DNA of 64,000 bases from Enoplolaimus lenunculus. Taxonomy: Eukaryota > Nematoda > Enoplea > Enoplida > Thoracostomopsidae. Where the stretch lies: positions 186,001 through 250,000 of the forward strand of contig JASANG010002520.1 of the NCBI GenBank assembly GCA_030248215.1, in the 5' to 3' direction. Positions 46,901 through 57,916 of the stretch are shown piece after piece (the first letter of the stretch is position 1; the number at the start of each line of letters is the position of its first letter). The position numbers and the translations under genes were made by a program. Under the pieces are notes generated by a model, which was given only the letters and a program-made list of their open reading frames with translations, ran no database searches and had not been told where the DNA came from.

Positions 46901-47570
46901 CGTGCAGGCAATATGTTACCCGGTATTGAAGGACAAAACGTGTTCCAGACTGTTCCAGTTATAACGTGAATTCCGCAAAATTTTCTAACATAATCTTCAG
47001 TCTACAAATCAAATGTTATTCGTTAACATTAATTTGAAGTCAAAGTTGTAATTAATTTTTGCTGCTTTTCTATTGGTTAAAACATGATAAAATTTCAAAT
47101 TTTATCTCAAAATAATCTGTGCATAAAGTGACACGTTGCTGAAATTTCCGGAATTGTGGCATCGAAGCAACCGTTGTCCAGAATCGCAACCGACATATAA
47201 ATTTTGCCGAAATGTCTTAGCCGGAATCTGAATTCCGTTTGAGTCCTGGAGTGTACAACTATACGCACTGGGACATCAATGATTAATGGTGCCATCTGAT
47301 TCGTTGTTATTTTAGATCGGTGCTAATCCAGACGATCTGGGCCGTTGTTCGCTGAACCAGACGTGTTCAGCGAATGACACCCGGACCGAAATAAGTCCAG
47401 TTGATGGGAACATTGGTCCTTACGTTGGATGTGGGATTATTGGCATCGCAGGCGATTATTCAATCTTAGACAGAGCTTCAGATGGGACCCGGATATTCTA
47501 CTCAAAGACTCCATTCATGATTCTGGCAATTTTAATAGCAACTAAATTGTTTGTGCAAAACAGAATGTGA
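44000..47570 (+). CDS. Secreted Cu/Zn superoxide dismutase-like protein lacking copper ligands (4 exons seen)
   Basis: Exons 44000-44186, 45140-45326, 46365-46555 and 47316-47570. Exon 1 encodes a signal peptide (hydrophobic ISIFISGFLLIPYFSVVEG) followed by an acidic stretch RRRDDDDESEDKE. Exons 2-4 encode a complete SOD domain. Zinc ligands are present: HFDP, QAHG, RH and GD in exon 3. The copper ligands are not: the usual HGFHIH is HGMAIA, and the His in RTLVVH is Gly (RMLMIG). The active-site Arg (GPRLACG type) is Tyr in GPYVGCG. Both cysteines of the conserved disulfide remain. The tail PFMILAILIATKLFV before the stop looks like a GPI signal or membrane anchor. Joins 2-3 and 3-4 are in phase; exon 1 ends in phase 1 while exon 2 starts in phase 0, so a small exon is probably missing between them. 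It diverges from TEP1 across 3 kb. Dismutase activity is not expected; a zinc-bound structural or binding role is inference. Confidence 0.88.
44483..44679. mobile_element. TTAGGC-type MITE, ATGTTACTT subfamily, in SOD intron 1
   Basis: Ends GGCCCATGTTACTTGTAGGG and the inverse CCCTAAAAGTAACATTGGCC. Interior GGCTTAGGCTTAGGCTTAGG. A subfamily with a different second half of the TIR from the TATAGAAC type; also at 52702-52896 and 54557-54736. Confidence 0.65.
45455..45545. repeat. 22-bp tandem repeat in SOD intron 2
   Basis: About four copies of GTTGAACCAGGCTGATATCA, nearly identical, so recently expanded. Lies between exon 2 and the MITE at 45659. Confidence 0.8.
45659..45915. mobile_element. 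TTAGGC-type hAT MITE, complete, in SOD intron 2
   Basis: Ends GGCCCATGTATAGAACAGGG and its exact inverse, 257 bp, with many TTAGGC hexamers. Flanks AAATAAGT and CTATAAGT match at six of eight bases, a decayed target duplication. Confidence 0.75.
45956..46341. mobile_element. CCGG-type hAT MITE in SOD intron 2
   Basis: Ends CAGGATGCAACCAGAGGT and the inverse ACCTCTGGTTGTACTCTG, with GGAGCCGGA words inside. Ends 23 bases before exon 3, so the 3' splice region now borders the element. Confidence 0.6.
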
Positions 47571-47615
47571 CAATTTGATTGGACGTTTAGCTGGAACTCG
47601 GACCGTATGAGGAGA

Positions 47616-47621
47616 AATAAA
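47616..47621 (+). promoter_or_regulatory. Poly(A) signal for the SOD-like gene
   Basis: AATAAA lies 46 bases after the TGA stop, a normal spacing for a short 3' UTR. Confidence 0.5.
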
Positions 47622-48947
47622 GTGATGTATCCGGTTCCGAACCTTTTTGGCGAAACAACAACAAAAGCATCCGGTTCCGAAGTTTTTTTGCTAAAAAACA
47701 ACAAAACCGCTTTTCACATAATTTTGAATAATCTACGGTATCTTAGACGTCAACAAAATTTCCCGTTGATGGACTTTATTCGGTCCAGAAAGAATTGAAA
47801 TTCAGGCTGCGCCTATTGGATGAAAAATAAGATTTTTGGACTAAATTTGAACAATTACTTTTAAGTTCCTAAGAGCGTGACGTTGGAATATTTTTACGGT
47901 TCCGTTGAAACCTGATCTGACGTACTGCGTATGTCGACTGTTTTTCTGGTCTACAAAGTCAAGTTGATGATAACAGATGTGGGATCATGTTACTTTTAGG
48001 GCTGACCCGTTTTCTCATACATGTACAATACACTAAGACCAGAGCCCGTATTCTCAAATGTGAGTAGCACCTATCACCCGTTGGTGATAGGTCTTGTAAC
48101 ACTGGAACCAGCGCATGGTGAGGTTCGAAATTCAGCACATTGTTCGCGTTCGATTAGCCCTACTTTTGTAGTGACCCGAATAAGGTGGGGGTAATAAGAG
48201 GGGGGTACCCATTTAGAGTCAAAATCAATAGTGGTTTGTATTCCTAATAGCAGTCCGTAAGTGGATTGAGTCCCTAAACCTTAATTAGAGTCCATAAATG
48301 ACAATTATTTCTATATAGCACATAAATAACTCCAAGACCAAATAAAGTTGAGTTCGAAACTTTAAAGCGTACTTAAATTTTGAAAGTACATTCTTAAGTA
48401 TATCCTTGCATTATCGCTCAAGCTTTTGATGCAAGGCAAAAAACGTTTAATTTAACGGATAGTTGCAATACCGAATATATATCAGTAACGAAGAGCGGCG
48501 GAGGGCGGGTTAAAAATAAATAACAGTCCGTAACCGAATAACATAAGCGTATCCTCTGGAGAGGCCAAATAAATATCAGCCCCCTCCTCTCTTATTCATG
48601 TCACTACAGTAAAAGTCACTTCGTCTGTAAAGCAATAGCGGATGCAGGGTGAATAGAAACAGGAATGTGTCCCCACTAGCTCTGATGGACTCAAAATTTC
48701 TCAATTAAACTGGTTCATCTGAAGCTTACACTTTGTGTTTTTACCAGATAGCTTAAAAATATGATATAAATGTAACTTTAGTTGAAAAATTTTTAATTTA
48801 AAATTCGTACGAAATGTTTGCTAAACGCTTGTAACAAACTAATGATTCGAAACACAAAAGTAACATTCGTCACCGAAAAAATCCTGGATCTGCCACTTAT
48901 AAACTATAAGAGCGATCATGAAATCATTTCCTAAACCTTTTTGTTAG
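47622..48947. other. Intergenic, repeat remnants only
   Basis: After the SOD poly(A) site: a CCGG-type remnant (to about 47690), a TTAGGC-subfamily end at 47990-48030 and a truncated copy of the CCCGTATTCTCAAATGTG repeat at 48045-48180 (complete at 59103-59330). No gene recognised. Confidence 0.45.
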
Positions 48948-49761
48948 CAAAGGCGGTGATAAGGGAAACGATGGGGCGCCCCCGTTGGTCCGAGCCGACG
49001 AAACGTTTTTTTGCCTAACGGTGTTCACAAAAAATGTTAAAAAAGTTTGTGATTCGCGCATATTAACTAATCTCCCTTAATGGTTGCATTTTCAGCATTT
49101 ACTCAATTGGGTTTCAAACTTACCCATGGAGAAAAAGTAGGCTAACCTCTGGGTCGTTTCAATTATCTCCCCCAGCCGGCGTTTACCCAGGGATGGTTGG
49201 ATTTTGAAAATTGTTCAATATAAGGTCCTCGCTTGACCTTGAGACCCAAAAATTTTTTTTGTTAAAAGGTTAGACGAATTATACACCATTTGACATAGTC
49301 TGCGGAACTGAGTCCAGTTGTGTTAAATTTTCCATAGTCAAACCTCTAGTTAACGGGTTATGGTCAAATAAATCATTTGGCACGCTGACACCGATTTAGG
49401 ACAACGCTAAATCACATTTATTTGACCACAACTCGTTAACCAGAGGCATGACTAAAAATTGTACCTCAAATGGACTCAGTTCCGCCGGTTGCGTCAAATG
49501 GTACATACTTTGTTTAACTTTTAAACAAAAATTTTTGAATTCCAATGCAACACATTAATCTTTGGGGCCTTAAAAATTAAATTTTTGAACAACTCAAATT
49601 TGGTCGCGGAATAACCAGAGAATAATATGAAAAGATGAAATATGCAAAATTTTTCAAAATCCAACTATCTTCGTGCAAACGCTCGCTGGGGGGATAACCG
49701 AAAAGACCCAAAAAATTAGACATGTGCTCCCCTCTCCAGGTTCTTCATATCACCGCCCCTG
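48948..49761. mobile_element. 814-bp foldback hAT-like element
   Basis: Ends CA(A/G)(A/G)GGCGGTGATA inverted; flanks TTTGTTAG and CTTGTTAG match at seven of eight bases, so an 8-bp duplication. The two halves are inverted copies for roughly 350-400 bases each (for example GTTAACGGGTTATGGTCAAA against its inverse), so the whole element can fold into one long hairpin. It encodes no protein. Confidence 0.7.
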
Positions 49762-50164
49762 CTTGTTAGGCTTCAACATTGTGTTATAGTAAGTATAAAC
49801 TAAGCAGTATAATAGGTTTTTTCTAAAGATACGAGTCAACTGTGTTTTGTAGAAATTTCTACATGATCTTATCTGTAATGTTAATTCTAATTTTTGTTTT
49901 ACCGGATAAAATGGCTTCCTTTACTATAATTTAATTGGTTATTTTCGTGCAATTCTTAAGCTTAAAGTCCACGTGTTGAAAATTAATGTTTTAACCTCTG
50001 ACGTTAATGTTACTTGAGAGAGCCGTTGAAAAATCTGCCCCCGGCCATTGGTTCAGGCTTAGTTTTAAGCTTGGACATTTCCATTATTCTTTTTGAGTTT
50101 CAATTTCTAATATTAATACAGGTAATCACCGTTGGAAATAACATCGTCAATATCTCTCGTTTTT

Positions 50165-50297
50165 TATCACTTTCGCATTTCGAAATTTGATTGGCAGAGA
50201 CATTTCGTATATCGAAATTTGATTGGCAGAGACCTTTCGCATATCGAAATTTGATTGACAGAGACATTTCGTATATCGAAATATGATTGGCAGAGCC
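50165..50297. repeat. 32-bp tandem repeat
   Basis: Just under four units of ATATCGAAATTTGATTGGCA with spacer GAGACATTTCGT. Units differ by one to three bases. Confidence 0.75.
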
Positions 50298-50523
50298 GGA
50301 ACAGTGAAAACGAATAATGGTCGTTTAAAAAGTAGCAAATTATTAACGATTATCCAATAACCTTCAAGAACCTGTCAAAAGCTGAATGCCCCTGCCTCCC
50401 TTGCATACCCGTTGCTCGGTTCGCTTCTGCCAACAATGAAATAGATGCTACACACATTTGAGAATACAACCGTGGTATATACAGTATTCGCCATCATACA
50501 CTTACCCAAACCCAGCTATATGA

Positions 50524-50688
50524 GGTTCTAAGTGGACACCCAAAAGATACCAGGAACTATTTGCTGTGGGACTCAATTTTAGCCATTGGTCATTTTATTC
50601 ACACCACGTTCTACCAGTAGTTGAAATGTATGGTGTGATGGGTGTACCGAAGCATGGTATACCTCCGGATTTTGAAGCGGAACCGTAA
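50524..50688 (+). other. Unassigned exon-like ORF with stop codon
   Basis: Open for 54 codons after an AG at 50524, ending TAA at 50688. The residues (SHHVLPVVEMYGVMGVPKHG then IPPDFEAEP) have protein-like composition and could be the last exon of an unknown gene. I do not recognise the family and found no upstream exon that joins it. Confidence 0.25.
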
Positions 50689-51273
50689 TATTTGTACAAA
50701 CATTAGGGTAGCGGAAACGCTTTTTGAAATATAAATTTTACCAAATAACTAAATACAACTGAAATATATCTTATTAAAAATATTTTGCAACACAAATTAT
50801 TGGCATGTTTAAGCTGACCTCCCGAGCCGTCCTGACTACCTCATAAAGTACCCAGCAGCACTGACAACCTGAGCGGTAACCTTCAAAGAGGGGATACGAA
50901 ATAGTTTAAATACGTTGTTTCGTTAGCCGTGTTGACTAATATTTAAATTTTATAATTAGTAGAGTCTGATTTAAAATTAAGAAAACGAAGGAGCCGGGGG
51001 CTGACAGTCCTCTACCCAGAGTCCTAAAATTCGTGGGACGGTGAGAGAACGGCGATCAAGCTGGTTTATATCGACCGGTGAAAGTTTCCGTACTTTCACT
51101 GTTGCATTATTCATTAGTCTAAATCTTATTTAGTAGTATATATAGGCAACGTAGTGTCAAGTCAATAGATATGTTGATTTTGCGGTATATATTATCAGCA
51201 ATACCTTGAGGTGTGAATCGGAAATATCTGAAGCCATAGGGATAGGGGTGGATAAGCGGTTTATTGGTTTTCG

Positions 51274-51472
51274 GCGCATGTAAAGATCTGGGGCGGAACG
51301 TTTTTCTGTGAGACTGGAAAAGAGTAAGGTTTAGCTTTAGACTATTTTTTGCTTGGCTTAAGCTTAGGCTTAAGCTTAGGCTTAGGAATATACTCATTCC
51401 TACGCTTAGGCTTAGGCAAAAGCTTAAGAACATGCTTATAATACTGTTCCGCCCCTGTTCTTTACATTGGCA
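51274..51472. mobile_element. TTAGGC-type MITE, GGGGCGGAACG subfamily
   Basis: Left GCATGTAAAGATCTGGGGCG, right GCCCCTGTTCTTTACATTGG. Interior TTAGGC runs. A third TIR variant, also at 55439, 57917 and 58132. 51600-51700 holds a further fragment of the family. Confidence 0.65.
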
Positions 51473-52259
51473 TGTTTTTCAATGAAATTTAGCCTGCTTA
51501 TAAATATTTCAAAATCCCGTATCCTCCAGGTAAACTTTCTAACCTCCCTAACATTTTCAGCAGGTTACGAGTATTTTGACCCATGTTTACTTTTAACGCT
51601 TCCCGTTTTCTGGTTTAACTTCAAACAAGTAGGCTTGTGTTTTAGTAGGCTTATGTTTTAGGCTCCATTTTTTACTTAGGCTTAGGTTTAGGGTTTCAAA
51701 ATTTAGGTTTACAGTTATGGTTAATCTACAGATACGGCGTTAAAAAATTGTCGAGTGTACCCGAAGACTGCATCTGGTTAAATCTGTCTCCAAATTTAGG
51801 AAACCTATTCTCAAATGTGTGCTGCACCTATCACCAGCTGACGACAGCTGACTCTCATATACCATGGTTCGTTTGGTTCAAAACGTAAGTGAAAAAGTGG
51901 TACACACAATTGAAACTATGACTTCTGTAAACTCAAATTTGTTCAAAATTCGAAAAATAATTTTGGCGTTTTTGTTGCTTGAAAAGATGGACTTCAGGGT
52001 AAGAAAATGTGCTTTTTCACAAAAGTTTTTTAAAATTTTAATCAACCATTTATGTTAATTAATTTTAGGTTTTTTTCTGGTTTCAGTAATTTTAAAAGTT
52101 TTAAAAACACATCGTTTGTCGCTTGAAGTTTTGTTGCTCGATAAGCGACATCAGCTCGGGTAAAACGAGTAAAATAAGACACGAGTGTCATATGGTTGAG
52201 AAGATACATTGTGGATAATGTTTGCCTAACAGGTGCGTAGCCAGAACTTTATTCGCGAA

Positions 52260-52427
52260 CAAGCCAAGGGTACGAGAACCCAAGGGCACGAGAACCTAAG
52301 GGCACGAGAACCCAAGGGCACAAGAACCCAAGGGCATGAGAACCCAAGGGCACGAGAACCCAAGGGCACGAGAACCCAAGGGCACGAGAACCCAAGGGCA
52401 CGAGAACCCAAGGGCACGAGAACATTT
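52260..52427. repeat. 16-bp minisatellite
   Basis: About ten units of GGGCACGAGAACCCAA. As 16 is not a multiple of 3, three units restore the frame and the array is open on both strands, giving a false 16-residue protein repeat. No evidence that it is translated. Confidence 0.9.
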
Positions 52428-52499
52428 TTGGTCTGCTGTGTAATTCAGTAGGCCATTCTTAGGCTAGCAAATGTACCTTTTTATTGATGTATCCTCACG

Positions 52500-52590
52500 T
52501 CGGTATGCATATCAGTGTGCGACCGGATACCACAAAATGACGGAGCCAGAGCCGGATACCCTAATATCCAACCGGAGCCGGAAAATGAAT
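52500..52590. mobile_element. CCGG-type hAT-like repeat fragment
   Basis: GTGCGACCGGATACC followed by GGAGCCGGATACC and AACCGGAGCCGG. Another fragment ends GGATATCCGGTGACACCCTG at 53085-53140. Confidence 0.45.
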
Positions 52591-52701
52591 TCACAGAATG
52601 TAGCTAACAATTCATCTTTGACCGGCCTAAGGTATCCAAAGTGTTGACGTGACAAAGCTTAACATACCTCAACACTGATGTTTTTGGTGCAATATTTGTT
52701 T

Positions 52702-52896
52702 GGCTCATGTTCCTTGTAGGGACATCCAGTTTTCTGTAGGTACTATAAAAACAAAGGTACCTATGATTAAGGCTATTATTTTTGCTTAGGATTAGGCATA
52801 GTTATAGATATATTTTTAAGCTGAAGTTTAGGCTTAGCCTTAGGTATAGGAATATGCTGAGATATAAACAGTTACGCCCGTGAACGAACACTGGCC
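52702..52896. mobile_element. TTAGGC-type MITE, diverged copy
   Basis: Ends GGCTCATGTTCCTTGTAGGG and ACGCCCGTGAACGAACACTGGCC; interior GGCTTAGCCTTAGG. Older than the other copies by its mismatches. Confidence 0.5.
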
Positions 52897-53534
52897 ATCT
52901 TTATCAGGTTTTCCAGCGTTACTGGTACCCAATCAAAAATTGTGAACGTACACGGGCATATGTAAACATTTACATTACCTGTATGACAGAAAAAAAATGT
53001 AAAAGTAAGCCGATCAGTTCCATGGTAGTTGGCAAACTTTAAAAGATGATTTCAATTTTAAAGTTTAAAAAATTTAAAATACCGGAACCAGATGTCGATT
53101 TTTTGCCGCAGCCGGATATCCGGTGACACCCTGATTATATATGTGAGTGTCAAAACATTTACTTTCCTTGGTTCGCCCAACAGCACCGATCACTAAACTA
53201 CAGTTTAAATTTTAAAATTTCACATTTCACACCGGTCCCGCGTGTTAAATTGTGAAATTTACTAAATTTGAAGGCCAATAGACTCGCGTAGTAGACTCGA
53301 AATGTGAAACGCGGTGAGAAAGTTTTCGGTACTAAAGTGAAAGTAGCAATTTTAAGCAAACACACAAAGTGCAGTTCGAGACACAAATACAATGTCTTGT
53401 AATCGGATCCGGTTGAGCGAATTTAAGTTTTATGTCTTAAATAAATTAAACTTACTTAGTTTTATGACAGTATTTTAGCAATATTGGACAAACGTTGGTA
53501 CATGCGGCTTCAATATAGTTAAGAATACGAGTAA

Positions 53535-53602
53535 AGGTTATATATACATATATATGTATATATATTATATATATTTATATATGTATGTATATACATATAT
53601 AT
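53535..53602. repeat. TA-rich microsatellite
   Basis: About 68 bases of alternating TATATA/CATATA, self-complementary. Confidence 0.9.
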
Positions 53603-54230
53603 TAGGCTTGCCATTTACAATTATCACTAGAATGATTAGAGCCCTATACTTACCATAAGGTAAATAGGGCATTGACGGTTACTAGTGGAATCCGATTTTA
53701 CAGTCACTGAAATTTATAAAACGCAATCGCCGGTTACTATTTTTTGAATTTTTAAATTTGTGTCGTATGATTTCGTAAATTTCAAAAAATCGAAATTTCT
53801 AGCCGGACTAATTGCTATTTTTCGATTAGTATATTATGAAGTCTGACGATTGCCGGTGTGAAATTCCACACGACGGTGAAAATTAAAGTAAACCACGCAA
53901 AACAACAGGCGCGGAACGTTTTTCTGAGGGTCTGCCATAAAATCAGTTTAAGACTCATTTTTTGCTTATGCTAAGGCTTCAAATTAGGTATATGCTCATT
54001 TTCATATGATTACAAGCTTATGATTTTCTATCAAATCCCTCATAATAAACCGATTAAGCCAGTATTATAACGAAATTCTTGTTGCAAAATTAGCAGTGTA
54101 TTTAACAGAAACGTTATTTTTAGTATTTCTAAATAATTTTCAGCCTAAACGAATGCTTCATACTTTCATGCCGACGTAAACTACCAATCAAATCACGTTA
54201 TTAAACCCCGTTGAACCATTCGTAAACATT

Positions 54231-54370
54231 ATGACAGAACCAGAAAAAGTCTACTGTTCAAGTTTATTTGGTCGTAAAGTCAACAAAACTTTACCACACA
54301 CCATAGGCTCGTGGCATTTTCCCGTAGTTTCCAAAAACAAACACAACTGCAAGTTTTGTCGGTATATCCG
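54231..54370 (+). other. Unassigned ORF with C..C pair
   Basis: ATG at 54231 opens 47 codons up to CG|GTAATG, which could be a donor (otherwise TAA follows at once). Residues include SLFGRKVNKTLPHTIGSWHF and HNCKFC. Could be a first exon; its phase does not fit the exon-like stretch at 55187. No family recognised. Confidence 0.2.
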
Positions 54371-54556
54371 GTAATGTTCGAACCGTTGTGAGTATTGAAT
54401 TTCAGTTTTTACGCCCCGAACACACCGCATCTTCTATTCCCCTGATCGACTCAGAAACACACCGAAAATAGTTTGTTTTCTAAAATGCTATCTTGTTGTT
54501 TTTCATCATATCTCTGGCTCAGCCAGGATTTCAACTCCAGAGGGTATAACTTCAAG

Positions 54557-54736
54557 GGCCAATGTTACTTTTAGAGTCGTAAACAGTAGATTAAGGTGTA
54601 TTCCTAAGCCTAAGCCTAAGCGTTGCAAAAGTGTGTTCCTAAGCCTAAGCCTAAGCAAAAAATGTAATCCAGAATCTAAACCTACTCTTATATAGACCCG
54701 TCAGAAACCTGAACGCCCCTAGAAGTAACATGGGCC
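54557..54736. mobile_element. TTAGGC-type MITE, ATGTTACTT subfamily
   Basis: Ends GGCCAATGTTACTTTTAG and CTAGAAGTAACATGGGCC; flanks ACTTCAAG and TGTTCAAG match at six of eight bases. Interior CCTAAG runs separated by GCGTTGCAAAAG. Confidence 0.65.
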
Positions 54737-55186
54737 TGTTCAAGTATTAAACGTTCAAACGAGCGATTTGAGCGAATAGTTTTTTGTAACATTCTACCAA
54801 TTAAAGCCTATATAAGTGACTATTATATCCGGTTCATGTAGTGATTTCCGGTCGACATATCCGTCTGGTATACCACCGTCCCATCAGTATTTGACCCGTC
54901 GCAACCAATTGGAATTTAGGTTTCGTGAAGCTAAACTGGTTTAGAAATCGAAACTGGGGAATTAAACGATCGGTAAACAGTTTCTGTTGTGGTCGTATGC
55001 ATATTTAAGCTAAAAACCACAGTTTAGAATTGGCAAAATTGTGGTTCCGGTTGAGCGTGGATTTTTCAGCTCGGGGGAGGGTGATAGTTTGTCGTAAACC
55101 TTGAAATGGCACGGCAATTATAACGTTTATGGGACTTAAACCGTGTGCAATAAATAGGGTTATGATGTTATAGTGCCGTGATTACA

Positions 55187-55262
55187 GGCCCACGTATCGC
55201 GAAATCACAGAAACATCTTGCAGCCAAGGGGTTCGAACTCGTTAAATACGAAATTTTTGCAG
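55187..55262 (+). other. Unassigned exon-like stretch
   Basis: Bounded by TTACAG| and GCAG|GTAATTT, phase 1 in and 1 out, reading PRIAKSQKHLAAKGFELVKY then EIFA. The next stretch after TTTTAG| at 55363 continues in phase (GSPPTGVGGNISKVKYACLK). Both splice phases agree, so these may be two real exons of an unknown gene; the second is broken off by the MITE at 55439. Confidence 0.3.
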
Positions 55263-55438
55263 GTAATTTGAATTTTAATACTAAAATTACATCTGAGTTT
55301 TCGCTATTTAAACGCTAGCGAGAAAAATCATACCGTATTTTGGTGATTATTTTCTTCATTTTAGGGTCACCTCCTACTGGCGTTGGGGGCAATATTTCAA
55401 AAGTTAAATACGCCTGTTTGAAGTCTTTTCAACAGAAT

Positions 55439-55586
55439 GGCCCATGTAAACATCAGGGGCGGAACGTTCATCTGTGGGAAAACAATAGAGTGAGCTTCGG
55501 CCTAAGACTTATTTTATTGTTTGGCTTTGGCTTAGTCTTAGGAATATGCTTATAATACTGTTCCGCCCATGTTCTTTACATTGACC
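55439..55586. mobile_element. TTAGGC-type hAT MITE with exact 8-bp target duplication
   Basis: GGCCCATGTAAACATCAGGG to CATGTTCTTTACATTGACC, 148 bp, flanked by AACAGAAT at 55431-55438 and 55587-55594. The exact duplication implies a fairly young insertion. Confidence 0.8.
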
Positions 55587-56184
55587 AACAGAATGAACAC
55601 TCTGTGATATTTTCGTGTAAAAATTGCAATCGAATTACAAGAATTACGTTGTCGAGTTTATACGCGCTCAAGGATAATGGGGGGTGCTTATTTAGCACAA
55701 TAATTGCTCATAGTATACTCTATGTGAAAAACGGTTAATTTTGAAAATTGAGTGCCAAATTTAAGCAGACTAAAGATAAATAAAAGTTACTCGTTAATTT
55801 GTTTCAATTTAAATTTTACTTTCAACTTTAATTCAATCCTAAGCTTCGAAAAACGTTGTCTTCAAATTTTACCCCTCTGCGAGTCCAAAATAAACCTATC
55901 AGACAGGCCCATAGCCAGACGATGGCCGACAGGGTCTTTAGTTCCATAGGAAATTTTTTTCCCCAATAGCAAACTTTCAACTTGCTTGAAAAAGTCAACT
56001 CAAATCCTTGTTTGCTTCTCGTAAACAAGTTTTTGCCTTCCCTAGCAAGGTTAGCTAGCAACGTGCCTGTTATCGGATATTTACATGTTTTTTTTCCACT
56101 TTAGCTAATTACACTGCGTTCATGACGAAAAAAATTATAGGCGAAATGCTGATACAACATGAATAATTTTTTCTAATTTAACTC

Positions 56185-56385
56185 CTGTGGTTTCGCATGG
56201 TACAAAATGTATCCAGCACGTGTTGCGTTTTTGACCGCCCCGCCATATTTAGAGCGGGTACAACCTGTGCGAACCACGACACTTTATGTATCCGGCATCA
56301 AAAATGCTCCGCTCATGGTTTAATTCAGGGGTAGGTATTGCATGTGACAACGACCCCCTATATTTTGTACCATGCGGAACTCCAA
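56185..56385. mobile_element. Small TIR element (CGCATGGTACAAAAT)
   Basis: TTTCGCATGGTACAAAATGT at the left and its inverse TATTTTGTACCATGCGGAAC at the right, 200 bp apart, no coding content. Confidence 0.5.
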
Positions 56386-57916
56386 AGTGGCATACTCTTG
56401 TACGCTCTTTGTATAATGGTATAGATATCATATATGTATTTTTAACACTAAGCACATACATCTTATACATATTACACGTTATTCCATTCAAAACGACACT
56501 TACAATCAAGGTTCCGCCGGATCCATGATACCCGAAAGAAGCTTAACGGAACCGACAAAGGGGTATGGTTCATTTGTCCCCTTTCCGATAAGCAATGAAA
56601 CGTTTTAATGCTTATTCAACAATATCTGTTGTACACCATGTCAAAGTTATCAAATGCCTGTTTTATGTACAAATTGCAATATTAATTTGAGGTCGACAAT
56701 GTCTATAATACCAAAATTCATAGCAATTGTTTAACCACAGTTTATCAGGACATCCGTCCTTAGTCAAGAGAAATTCCGGATCCGCCACTGTAACGTTATA
56801 AGCCATTTTGAACGTCTTTAACCAAAATGGCAACTCGTGTTTTATGAACCAAATTAAATTTAATTTAAGAATTTTTAAAAAAATTCAATTACGAATAGTA
56901 AATGTTGCTCGATCGGCACAACGCTTTGAACTTTGAGTTCAACTCAAAAGATGATGGCACAGAATGGTACGGATTGGTGAAACTTGGAAATGTTTTTAAA
57001 ATTTTAAAATATTTCTGAGACACAAACGAGACCAAATTTTAGATTTTATGAAAAAAAAAGTTACTTAAATAAAATGTGTGGAACGTTGCTAATTTAAGAT
57101 GGACTTTGTACAACAGAAATACTTTGAGAGCTGCGAGTTAAACGAAATTCGACAGAGTAAAATAACCAACCTTCGGAAAGTTAAAAATACAAAATTTTAT
57201 TTCAGATATCCAGATATGAAAGAATTTTAAATACTCATTTCCGGGTCCGTAGTCAAGATGGAGGGGGCAGAGGGACTTATCGCGCTTGGAAAAATTTTGG
57301 TTCCCCTAGAAAATTTTCAACTTTGCTTGCAAGTCATTAAAACCTCTTGAATGCCAAGCCTGAAAATGTTTCCGCCTCCCTTGCAAGGTGATCTGGCTAC
57401 ATTCTCACTTGTTTCGATAGTGTCATCTCAACAGCATTGTACTATTTTGTTGATATCCGGTTCTCGTTTCCGTACTAAATTCACTATCCGAGACCGGTTC
57501 CGGTATACCGTATTTAGACATCTGGTCTCACTCTGCTCGGATGAGGGCATAAATTGCACCGGAGAAACTCACGGGAAAAATATGACACTTGAAAGCAGGC
57601 AAAAATGGCAGGGACAAATGTGGCACAAACCCAAATATCGCAACTTAACCAGGAAAAGTTTATTTTCTTTTTATCTTTAGTTTCTTTTATTTTTTATAAA
57701 CAAATACCAGCCGGCGGTTATGTCTTATTTTGATTAAAGTCACATGTAATAAGAGTAATTTTAGTATCGCGTGCAGACAAAATATAAACTCATTTAATAC
57801 TTTCTTTTTCTTAAAATATGATTAAGTTTTTGATTGGCTTAAGCAAACTTTGATATTTTAAAAGTTTTGCTTGAATATTTTATTGACTTTCGGCCTGACA
57901 AACGTTACTTTAAAGC

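Noticed and set aside
52233-52451. Protein with 16-residue repeats
   Set aside because: It is the translation of a 16-bp minisatellite, open on both strands by construction.
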